From Toxotes chatareus (Eukaryota; Chordata; Actinopteri; Toxotidae), in the NCBI GenBank assembly GCA_016801885.1, contig CM028891.1, forward strand, positions 15,599,017 through 15,663,016: a stretch of DNA of 64,000 nt, written 5' to 3'. Shown here piece by piece: positions 38,901 through 50,900 of the stretch (position 1 is the first letter of the stretch; every line of letters begins with the position of its first letter). A program made the position numbers and the translations under genes. The notes below the pieces were generated by a model. That model saw nothing but the letters and a program-made list of their open reading frames with translations. It did not search any database and had not been told where the DNA came from.

Positions 38901-41900
38901 AACCTGCCAGGAAAAACAGAGATGGGTTACAAAATAACAGATGGCTCCTTTGTGGGAGGTTGAACAAAGTGTAATATGCACAGTGTTATTCCAACCTTAC
39001 CTTGAGTCAATCATCTCCCACTTTATTTCTCTTCTTAATCTGTAAATCATTTCTAATTTTAAAGGATAAAAATACTCGCACAGACTCCCCTCTGGTGAAA
39101 AAAGAAATGAATCAGCTCCTTTTAACTTCCCTGTAATGGAGGTGACAGCTGAAGCTCTGTGCAGTCTACTGTAAGCATTATTTGCCAGGTTAGCACTCTG
39201 TATTACAGGAAATGTCAAGTGGCCTGGACAAACCCTCTAAGCTGTATGCTTTTATCTGTTCGCTCCCCTCTCCTCTCCTGGGATGGGGGAGTGCAGAGTT
39301 TTCCCACAATTATCTGGTTTCTCTCCTAAACTCACCTCACCTCTCTTCTTCTAAGACAACCATCTTCAGAAAACCTTGAAGGGACATGGATCCTAACATT
39401 GGGTCCTTGAAATAAACAAGTATTGGTATTCTGCTTTGATCTAAAAACAGATGTGTGTTTGTGCTGGAAGAAGCGACTCCAGAGTGGTTTACTTGGTCAA
39501 TAATCGTATTGACTGGACTCCAGATAATTGTCCTGAGCAGTTGAGTTCACAGACACAGTGGTGCAGAGTTTTTTTTTTGTGTTGCTGTTAGCAGTAGACA
39601 GCAGGATTGTAATTTGTGCTCTAATTCTGTCCAGGGGACCGTATTGTGAAGGTGAATGGAGAGAGCATCATTGGAAAGACCTACTCTCAAGTCATAGCCT
39701 TGATCCAGAACAGGTGAGATCGCCATCATTCTTCGTTTAATTTTATGGTTCATTTTAAGCAAGGCTGTATTACCAACTGGGCTGAACAGTCAAATGCCCA
39801 AAAATCTCTGGTTTACCCCACATTATTTGTTATTTGCTCCATGAAAAAACAATATCAGCTGTTACGGACTTTCCATTCCTCCAACTCACGACCCTGCTTC
39901 TGTGTCAAAACATAGCTTGAAAAGTTATTTTGTGTTGCGATGATTTGTTGTAAGGTTTTGTTTAATCAAATCGCTCTTTAATAAGTTGACTGTTCAGTGT
40001 ATAAAAAAAACAAAACTGCAGTGTACAGTGGGAGTCAGTAAGGGGCCCTAAAACAAATTTTTGCCCCGGATCCCCCTAGGAGTTTAATCCACCCCTGATT
40101 TTAAGAGAAATATGCAGTGAAAGAGCCTGACTGACTCACACTATGGTGCCCAAGATCTAATCTCTTCACTACAAACACTCCACTGCATGTTTATGGGCTA
40201 ATAACACAGAAAGACAGACAGAGTCATTGTGAAAGTTTCTAGGGAAAACACTCAGTTCTGCGAAGACGTTGTTTCCTTGATACTGGACAGTAAACATCTA
40301 ACACTCACACTCCATTAAACTACAGCTATTGAAGGTCATTGAGAATTGTCATGGCTTTCCACAGTTTGAACCCTGTTTTAAAACAGTCTCTCTTTCCCTT
40401 TCTTTCTCTCACTTTCATTCTCATTTTCCTTCTCTTTCTCTCACACCCTTACATCCATCAGCGATGCCTCACTGGAGCTCTGTGTGATGCCAAAGGATGA
40501 GGACATTTTGCAGCTGGTAAGCATTCATTAGCAAACATTGTACTGAGTATACTTGTATTTCTAAATTTGAGTCATCCATGAACATCCACAGAGATTATTT
40601 ACACAGATTACACAGTTTTAATGCCAGTGCAGTGCCCTATTTTAGATTAACCTTTATTTTATTATCTTGGCTGTATCTCATTTGTTTAACCTGTATGTAA
40701 AAATGACAGTTTGTGGTTTCAGGAGGAGCTAAAGTATAAAGGTCAAAAGGCAAGTTATTTTGTGAGCATCCAAAACCTGATATATCTTATTCTTCTATGC
40801 CACAGAAATCAGTGGTCGTCCAAAAAACACATCAGTGAGTCACACTGTTGCTCTGTATCAACTTGGGCATTGTAGTTTATTCTGAGTCAATCTCACATCC
40901 ACCGCCCTGCTGCTCACTCATTAAAATACTCACAAAAGCACAAAGTGTGTATTGATGCGTAGCTGAAAATCGTCCCCAGTAAATGCACTATTTACTCCGA
41001 GGAAATTATTTAAACTTTGGGGAAAAAAAAATCTTACATGTATAATGCTAATCTGTATGTGCCTACTAACAGAGGCACAGACCCAGACTTCATGCCACAG
41101 CTCCACACTCCTTTTTCCCATCACACTGATGAGCTCACTGATGCAAACAGCCAGCCCACGCCATCAGTCAGGGTCTAGAGCCCAACAGACGATAAAACTG
41201 TGCCAGACCACGTCAGACCAGTCGCTGCACGTTATTCACCTCTGTTTGGGAAATTCTCCTCTTGGAGCAGAGAACTGACTCAGATCCTACTGTGTTGCTA
41301 AATTCCGCACATAGCTTGTTAGCTTGGCTGCAGCTTACCAGGAGCCACAGAAACTTGCTTTTGGCATTTTGGAATGACTCTGAGCGCTCACAAGGCTGAG
41401 GGTTTCAAAAGAAGCAATTAGCCGTTTCTCCCCATTGGGGAACACGAGTTGAAATTAAATTCAGACTTTGATGTGCCAGCTGGGGATTGTTTTTTATTTT
41501 ACAGTTCTTTACAATCTGACTGCCGTGAGACAGATTCATGGGTTCAGACTGTTCTGTGATGTGCTACGAGATTCTTTATCAAAGTAAAATTAAGGAGAGT
41601 AGAATATAAGATGTAATTTAACTGGCTATTTAGTTCTCGTTGCCTGAATACATATTTAATCCTCATCAGTAAAATTCCTGATTCCTGCCATTCCATGTGG
41701 TGAATGTAGGTATGCGGCAGCATATCTATACATGTATCTGTTGTCTTCTAAATATTTTTCTGTTTCTGTGTTTTTGGAGACACTGAGCCCACTCACTACC
41801 AGAGGGAGTGCAGCTACAGTCAGCTGACTCCTCTCAGTGCACTGTTTACAGGAGTGAGTGAGGGAGGAAGCTGGTACAGATCAGGCAAGCGTGCGTTTAT

Positions 41901-44900
41901 GCTCACCCAAAAGTGAACATATGATAGAGCAGCATCGAACAGATGAGCGAGAGGCTGACAAGAGAGGCGGAAAGAGGCTAGTGGAGGTTGCGTGCAGCAC
42001 ACATGCAACTGAAATGCTTCAGAAACGAGAGAGGGGGAGGAGAGGTACAACAGTAAGCAGGTGAGAGTGACAGAGCAAAGGAAAGAAATGCTGAGTATGT
42101 TGGGAGAGAGAGAGCCAGCAGAATACATTTGCCAATGTATTCTGGCAGCTACTGTGTTGTGGGTAGAAGAAGAAGTGAGGGAAGAAGAGGAAATAATGGG
42201 GATGAACATCAACTCAGAAGATATTCAGGTCTGTGAAGGACAGCGACGCTGCTGAGGTTCACTTCTATTCTTCTTTCTTATTCTTCCACTTCGACTCTGA
42301 GCTGTGACATCTCTGCTCAGCATTCCCACAGCGGGATGTATTTTTAGCCCGCGCTGAAGTCAGTGAAGTTACCTGTCTCACCTCCGTCGCTTGCATTGTG
42401 TCTCTCATTCCTTTGTGTTCACCTGTTTACATCTCTTTATTCCTTTTTTCCTCTCTGCTTGCCCTTCTCTAACCTGTGGACTGCAGTTTTCCAGGGATAT
42501 CACTGCTCTGGTAAGAAGGGAAACCATACTAACTAATCTCTTTCCTTTACCTTCTCTGTCCAGATGATTCACAGGTTTTTGACATGTTACACCAGTTTTA
42601 GAGTTTGTACTTACACGTGTAGAAGGTGGCATACTCCTAAAACCCCAGGTGTATTCCCCCTCCTTTGCACTGTGTGAACTGTGAATTAGAATATGCAGGT
42701 TATAGATGTGTGTACTGGGCTCTGACAGGCTCTGACATCATCTGTCAGCAGACCTCAGACATTTTTTCTCTGTACTTTCCTGACTCAGGAAATTGCTTCT
42801 ATTTTTCTGTATGGCTTATGCAAATCCTGAGGGAGGCACCAGGCTGCAGACTTACTGCTGCTGTTACTGTTAGTGCGATCGTAACTTGACACCTCAGGTA
42901 GAGTGCCGTCGATTAAAGTCCAGCACCAAAACTCTCTGCCTCTCATTTTCTCAAGAGCTTTTGCGCCGAAAGGGTGAGGAAATGCAGCGTGTTCAGTGTG
43001 TAACCAGGAGTTTTTTCTGAAGCTGTCCGTGACCATACTTCAATGGAGAGTAAGCAGGATAATCGCTAGCAAAGTTTAAGTGTTCATTTATTTTTTAAAT
43101 CAAGTAAAAGTGCTTTAGTTTCCACAGTGATGGTAGGGTTGTGGAGCCATGCTGACTGAAGTAGCATTAGCTGACAACAGTAGACAGAGGCGTCCCCCGT
43201 TCATTCTCTCCTCATGCCTCAGGGCACACTCTCGGGTACCAAAGGTGGGTAAGCCCTGGCCAGCTTGATCCTAACTCCTGGCTCCAAAGGTTTATTCTGG
43301 ACTTTCCAGCCTTCTCTTCTTTACTTATTTGCCTTCCTGGCTGTTCCCTTTTTCCCTACTTATCCACATCTGTTGCTTTCCTTGGCAGTTGATTTGTATC
43401 ATGGCATAGTGAAACATTTGTTTGCCTTCTTCTAGGAAAGGATTGAGAAACTGTTAAGAGCAATAGTTGTTTTTGGCTTGAATAAGCAGTACTGGAGCTC
43501 TGTGTCTGTTTAGCTTGCTGTTGTTTTATTAATATAAAAAGGCAGAATCCAGTTGTCTATCTGTCACTTACAGTTCTTTGAGGGAATGCAGTGACAGTGT
43601 TTGTCTTGCTGATAATCTCATCATCTCACACAAAGACTCCTGTCAATAAATGATACTCTCCGATTGCCATTCTGTCTCTTCCCTCAAAATGTGAGCAGTC
43701 ACACTGCCGTGGTGCAGTTTTAGGTATCTTACAAACAAAAGGAAGATCAAGTCAAAGCTGTGAGATGTAGTAGTGAATTTATCTTCTGGTGATATAAAAC
43801 ATTGCCCTAAATTTCAGCTGAAGTTTCTGAGCAGGAAAAGGAAGAAATGAAGTGACAGTGGTAGACCTAAATAGAGCAGTCTTTGTATTCTTGTCTATTT
43901 TTGGATTTGCATTCGCAGCAATTGTGTTTATTGCAAAAGTCGGAGCTTCACAAACAGCTCTGCAGCACTCCCTATTCTGTCCAAGTCTTTTAGGAAAGTC
44001 AAATGTATCCTGTCCGTGGTTGGGTGTAATGTTGTCCTGGGGTTGAATGTGATCTATTTTAGCACATCAAACCTCTGAAGTGACATAATGTCCTATAATC
44101 TCTTGCAGGCGTATTCCCAGGATGCATACCTCAAAGGAAATGAGGCGTACAGCGGAAATGCCCAGAACATCCCCGAACCCCCTCCCATATGCTACCCTCG
44201 GATAGAAGTTAAGGCTGTGGGCATGGCCCAGTCACCAGAGCCTGCCGCAGTCAGCGAGACCCCCCGAGAGCCGGCTCAGGGACCAGGAAGACGAGGGGGG
44301 ACCGCTGAGAAGAGCTACCGGGTGGAAATCCCTGTTCTGCCTTCCCTCCCACCCCAGCAGACGTCAAAATCTCAGACTGTGGTGTGTGTCTGTAATGAGA
44401 ATGTGAGGACAGTAGCCATGTCTCCTGATCCAGTTGACAGGGGGTCTCGGGTGGCTCGGGCTGGCCCCAGCCACAGGACAGAGGAAAACCGGTACGGTGC
44501 CCCAGTAGATTCAGGCTCAGCTAGACCCAGACCCCTTATTCCCTCACCACCTGCGGGTGCACAATTGCAGTACCCTTCTTCCCGTCCCATAGAAACCCCA
44601 GTCTACTCCCCTTCCTCAAGTTCTAGACCTGGTGGGATCTATTCTGACCCCTCATCCCCACCTGTACGGGCACCTCTCACTGCTGCCTCGCCAGACACGT
44701 TCTCCACTGCCATCTCACCCAATGCCAACCACTACTCACCCTCTCCCACAGCTCCTTCCACCTCACCACACCAGAACATTGACTGGAGAAACTACACTAC
44801 CTATAAGGACTACATTGACGCCAAGAGGCTGCACACGTATGGCTGTCGCACCATCCAGGAGCGCCTGGACAGTTTGCGTGCAGCTGCCAGTTCTAGTTCC

Positions 44901-47900
44901 GTCTACACCCAACAACGTACACCTCCTCCTCCTAGCACCAGTCAGAGAGGGGCACTGGGCTCCCAGGTCAGACAGAGGAGCACATCCAATGACCGTGGGG
45001 TGGATGCAAGTAGCAAGGGTACTGCAGCGACAACTCCGTTACGTAGTGCCTCGCAAGAAAGGCTTGGAGGTGGAACAGAAAGGACAGTGCCCACCAGGAA
45101 CTGGCCTCGGAGTGCTTCCCAGGATGCTCTGCCCTTCTCCACCCCGACAGGTGTTACCAAACCTCGGGCACGGTCTTGTGACTACCTGGGTCAGCAGCCT
45201 GCAGACTCAGGTGTTGACAGGGCAGAGTTTGAAGACAGGCTGCTGTTGTGCCGACAAGAGGAAGCCAGAGCGAGCAGGCAGAGAGTGAGCCAGAGAGTTT
45301 TACCTCATCTAAACAGGAGTCTCACTGGACAGGAGGATGAAGGGCAAGGAAGTGGTTTGTCTAACTCACCTTTAGCTGCTCCCGTGTCTACTAAAGGTAC
45401 AATGGATTCTGTACTACCATCTAGGACAGATGGTCTCATAATGAGACCCTCACGTCTGCCTGTCAAAAATTCCATCTCAGACCCTTCACCTGCCTTATCC
45501 TCCAGTAAAACCACAGACCCTCTTAAAGACCAAAGAGCTGCCATCATGGGTAACCATCTGGGCTACCCCTCCCCTCTGCACCTGCAGCTCAGGGGCAGGG
45601 CTGACAGTCTGAAAATGGAGAGCAGGTCAGAGGCTGGGTTGGCAGCGCGGTCCTCCTCTTGCTCTGGTCCATCCTCTAAACTGCCCATGCAGAGACAACT
45701 ACAAAGTGGAGTTGTCCCCACTTCCTCTGGTACCTCCAACACTAATGGAGCTGTGACCCAAAAGCCAAAGGTCAGAGAAACCCGCAGTTCCTCCAACACA
45801 CCTGTACGGACTAATGGCGGTCTTGCAGAGGGTGTAGAAGGACCTGATGCAACAGTAGTGGTCCTAAGAAGGGACAAAAACGCTGGACCCCCTCACATTC
45901 GCCCTCCGTCGTATGTACAAGCTGTTAATGACAACCAGGGGGGAGTGACTCACAAGTCGCCACCATTGGTGAAGGCAGGCTCTGCAGATGGAGCGATGTG
46001 CTGGATGTCTAATGACAGCTGTAGGGAGATGCATCTAAGGAGACTGGGAGACACACGGCAAAAGTCTGGCTCTAATAACCTGGATGATTCCCTGGATTCA
46101 ATCCCTTTTATAGGTAAGACAGCACTAATCTCTAAAATTGCTTTCTTTTCAGTCTCTCAAAAACCTTGTTTCTATAGCAACAACAGCCACAAGAGAGTTC
46201 TGTAAAATGTCACAGCATGTGTTTGTGTCGGTGAGAAAGTGTGTTTATGCTTGAAAGCATGGCTGACTCTTGAGCTGAAATGTAAATTGATATCAAGTTT
46301 TCACCATGAAATCATGCTAATAGCATAATATATGACTATTCAGACATAAAGCTGAGCACTAAGTGTTATATATGGCAGCTCAGGTATCACATACGTAATG
46401 GTATTGAAAGATTAAAATGAGACCTATGTGCACATTGTAGCTGTAATGTATATGATGAGCGGGCATTGTTTTCATAGACCAGATAGTATTTCCATCATGA
46501 AATTCTATCAGGGGTTTTACATACTCTTAGAGCTCTAGTATTCACATGAGGGTAGAACTGAACTGTATCTGCGGAGGAAAGGCAGTTAAAAGCCACGCAC
46601 TTTGGCATTTTCTGCATTCTGAGTGGAATTGTGACTGTTGATTTCACAGTGCAGTGTATGATATTAGCCTCATTGAACTCCTATGTCAAAATCAACACTT
46701 TAAGAGGGGCTAACTGGTACTGGTGCTTCAGGAGCTGGTGCATTCAATCACAAAAATACATTAAAAGTCATGTGTAAGCCTGTTCCTTGTAGCCCTACTT
46801 GTCATAACACAAGGAAATCCATTGTGTCAATATACTGTGGCTCATAAGAGGTAATGAATAAGGGAAATTCCCTGAAAATGTTGTACGTTGTATGTTGAAC
46901 GTGCTTGTTAGGACAGAGTTGGATCTGAATAAGAAACAACGACGAGCAGTGTCATTTCAGGCACACTGCACATTGCTTATGTTGCAGTCACAGCAGAACA
47001 TGTTATATACGCATTTAAATGCTAAAAGTAATCAGTTCTTTGTGGCATTTTGAACTGAGGATGACATTGTGTCAGGTGTGTGCTTGTGTGTCAGTGTGAC
47101 ACTGTACTGCAGGCAACCATGACGTATTCAAACCACCCTTTGGCATATGAGTAGGGCAGCACAGACACACACACACACACAGCTGCTCTCCAACTCAATA
47201 CAACCCCCGCCCACTCCCTGAAATGTCTCATATTTCCCGCAGTGTTTTACAGCAAGAGAAACCTAAGAACATCGTCCTAATGGACTGTGACATAACAGAG
47301 AAATAAGAGCATTCCTGCAGCAATCTGCTTCAATTGGATTTCATAGTACAGTTCCAAACAATAAGTGGAACAACTGCTGTATGTTAAGTGTGTGCCAAAC
47401 ATTTTGTCCTAGGAACAGAGCAGGACTGGTACTGCTAAAGTACATGCAAATTCTCACGTCTCCTCTTGTTTATGATGAGGAGAAATCCTTGTTTTGTTTT
47501 GGTTTTTTTAGCCTTTTTGTTGTGCTTCAGAAATCAAGTGCATTCATAGCACTGTATTTATATGTTGTGGTGGTCAAAATGAAGTTGTTCAGTATTGTTT
47601 TAAGTGGCTTTTTCTGTGTCTTTTCACATCGGTGCCAACCTGCGGGCAGACAGAACCTAACAAGCTTGAACTCAGCCTTTCATCCTCAGTTGTGTCTTCA
47701 CTGGTGACTCATAAGAAGTCAATGAGAGCAGCTCTTGTATTTCTCAGTGTCTCGGAACCAGCAGGGGTTAATCATATCCTCTTCTAGCACCATTTCCCTC
47801 TGTATACACAAACACATCTCAGCTCTCGCTTTTTAGTTTGGTGCATTTAGATCTAGATTAGATTTTATCACTGCACTTCCCAGTGTTCTTTGTTTGACAC

Positions 47901-50900
47901 CAGTGATGTGCTGTACCTTTTCCGAGATGTGAAGGGAAAACATTAAAGCAGTATTTTCTTTTCTTTCACATCGATTTCACGTCGACATTTTGGGAAGTAT
48001 GTTTATAGTCTAGAATTAAATCAGTATCACTCTCCAAAGCAAAAAACTTGAAACAGGGGAAACAGGTAGCCTTGCTCTGTCCAGGGGTTTAAAAAGAAAA
48101 TCCACCTACATGCAAATTCACCATTTAACATGTTATGATTCTGTTTAATTCTTACAAAACTGAAGTGTAAAAACAAGAAGTTGTGGTTTTAGTAGAACTT
48201 CTGCATCAGACACAGAATCATTGGATTTTTTTTTTTTTTTTTTTTTTTTTTGTACAAAGAACAAGGCTAGCTGTTTCCCCCTGTTCCTAGTCTTTATACT
48301 AAGCGAACCAACCCCTGACATTAGCTTTACATTTACCAGAAAAAGATTTGAGAGTCGTCTTTTGATATAGATCTAGACGAAAAGAAAAATCAGTAGGCAT
48401 GTTTCCCAAAATGTGTAACTGTTCCTTTAAAGATTTAAGGATCTGCATTGTTCTGCATCTTCTGTTTAAAGCCAAATCAGCCCTGATGTGTAAAACTGAC
48501 ATCCCTAAAAAATAAATTGTAATTGTACGTGCCAGACATCACTGGCTGCCGCCGTCTTCCCAGAAACAGAATTAGAGGTATACAAACAAGTGATTAAATG
48601 AAATTGGCATCTGCCTAGCTTGGCAGAAATTAGGTTTGTGGTGTCATGGGAGATGTCTTTGAGGACTGAGGGGAGAGAGGTTTCACAGCCGTGATCTGTA
48701 TACAACTAACAAGCAGATCAGATGTTTCATATTAAATTGTGCCATTGAAAGTCAAAGTTTTTGCATCAGTGCACTGGCATCTGGAGGAATTTAATCATTT
48801 ATGTCTTTTCAGCTTTGGTTCTTTTTGATTTGCGGTGGTATTTTTTTCTAATGAAGGCTGTGTGGGCTTTTTGTGAAGTTAAATAATATTGACAGCTGCA
48901 TTTCATGAGAGGAATTTATAACAATTATGATTTGAAACCACATCACCACAAAGGTACTCTCTCCAATTTTGCTTTTGCTCTACTTTATTCCTACAACACT
49001 GTTTGGGAACATAACATCACTTGTGCTGCATTTGGTCTCACCTGCCCGCATCACCACAGTCCCAGATATGATTCATTTCTGGGAGTGTTTGTTCTTTGTG
49101 CGTATCTCTTAATTTGTTTTTAGGGCTTGCCATCCTGCTGATATTGCATATCAGATGTTATGACACATTGCTGTCTGTGATGATGTAGTGTTCGCTGAGT
49201 AGCTTGCATGTGTGTATTTAAAAAGGAAAGGTGTACCAGCTTATCTGGGCTGTAACCCCTATCTGCTGCTTGACTGCGTCTCACTCTGCTTTAGCCCCAT
49301 GCGCCCTTATCGCAGCGTTTTATAGCTGTCTGCTGAAATGTTTATTTAAGTTGAGATAGAAGGGATGAATTAGACATTGTTTTTTGATTATTTAATTTGC
49401 AGTATGATGTTTTCTGTTGCAGTTTACTTCTGACTTTATACCAAAGCTGCTGATGATTTTAGCAGAGTTGAATCCTCATCCTCTGATTTAATAATAATCT
49501 ACTGTTTGCTAAGCCCCACCTTTAGTTTATGTCTGTCAATCTTCCTGTCCTTGCACAGCACAATGGCAGTTTACTATGACAAAGACAGCAGTCAACACTT
49601 GAAATTCTTAGTGTTTTTTTAAACAATGTGTCCTGGATTTCAGACAGAGGTACAGACAAAAGCAGGCTTCTTATTTCCGGAACGGCAACTGTTGAAATTG
49701 CCAGTTGAAATGACAATGACAATGATCTCCCATGATATTTAATATCTCCAGCTGATGTGTTTTAAAATGAGAATCTTGTAAAGGGGGTCTTACGTTGGTC
49801 CCAGTTTGTGCCTCTCCTATATTAGAATACTTTCGGGTCGCAGAGGCAACAGGGGATCATTTAAAAAAACACAGACTGCTGTTTTTCTGAATGAAAAAAA
49901 TATTTAGGGTTGGTGTTTAGCTTAGCTTTTTTCTTGCCTTGTAGCTAAATTCCTCCTTCTCTGTCCTTAGATGAACCATCTAGTCCCAGTATTGACCAGG
50001 ACAGCACCCACATTCCTGCCTCTGCCGTGATATCTGGAGCACCTATTATCACCACCATCCCGCCCAGCCCCACCTCTTTATTCCCTCCATTTCAACGACA
50101 GCTGTCACATGACCAAGGTATTTTATTTTTATTTTTTCTCTGTTAGGCCTATCGCCTTAACTAAATTTGACAGCACAGCCTATGGACACTTTCAAATAAT
50201 TGTTTGACCCTCTCTTAATAGATTCTCTCCGTCTCACAATTATCGAGTCAGACTCTGGTACAAAATCAGAGCGGTCCAAGTCGTATGATGAAGGTCTGGA
50301 TAACTACCGGGAAGAAAGCAGAGGGTAAGTTGTACCCACAATAGTGTCATAACACACAGGAACCAGGGATCAACTGGGTGAAATTTTGCACTTTACGGTA
50401 GCTTGTCTTTTCAGTTCATGCTAAAATGACGTATCTGCTATCTTAAACTAAAATCTTAAATTCCTGTGTTTGGTCCATTTTGCTTTCACACCACAAAAGA
50501 ACTGCACCAGAGTTTGCTTTGAAGTGAACAGTGACACGGTTGTTTAGTCCGCACCAGACTTTGAGTGAGAGCTTTCACTCTGACCTAAATGAACTGAACT
50601 AGGTGTTAAAGTACCTTTCTATCAGTTGATGAAGAAAAACACTGTCTAAATTACTCACTAAAATAACTGTAGCTGTATTTTTGTGCTATTAAATTATTAA
50701 TCTTTTTCACGTGGTGAATATTTTATCATAGAACAAAACTTCAATCGTGTTTGAACTCTTTCAGTATAATTATGTTTTGTTTTTTTGTCTCTTCCATTTA
50801 GGAGGTCGTTAATACCTGGTCTGAAAGGTCTTAGGAAGGTGAGTCCAGTCAGCGTTTTTATCAAACATTGGTTTGTTCGCCAGCTCAGGGCCAGCTGTGC

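Noticed and set aside
44632..45288. 218-codon overlapping frame within exon 8
   Set aside because: Out-of-frame shadow of the Ser/Pro-rich linker; the conserved blocks are all in the other frame.
46114..46205. Continuation of the exon 8 frame to a stop at 46,205
   Set aside because: A strong GTAAGA donor and family homology (PFIDEPTSPSID resumes at 49,971) show this is intron; an intron-retained end is possible but unsupported.
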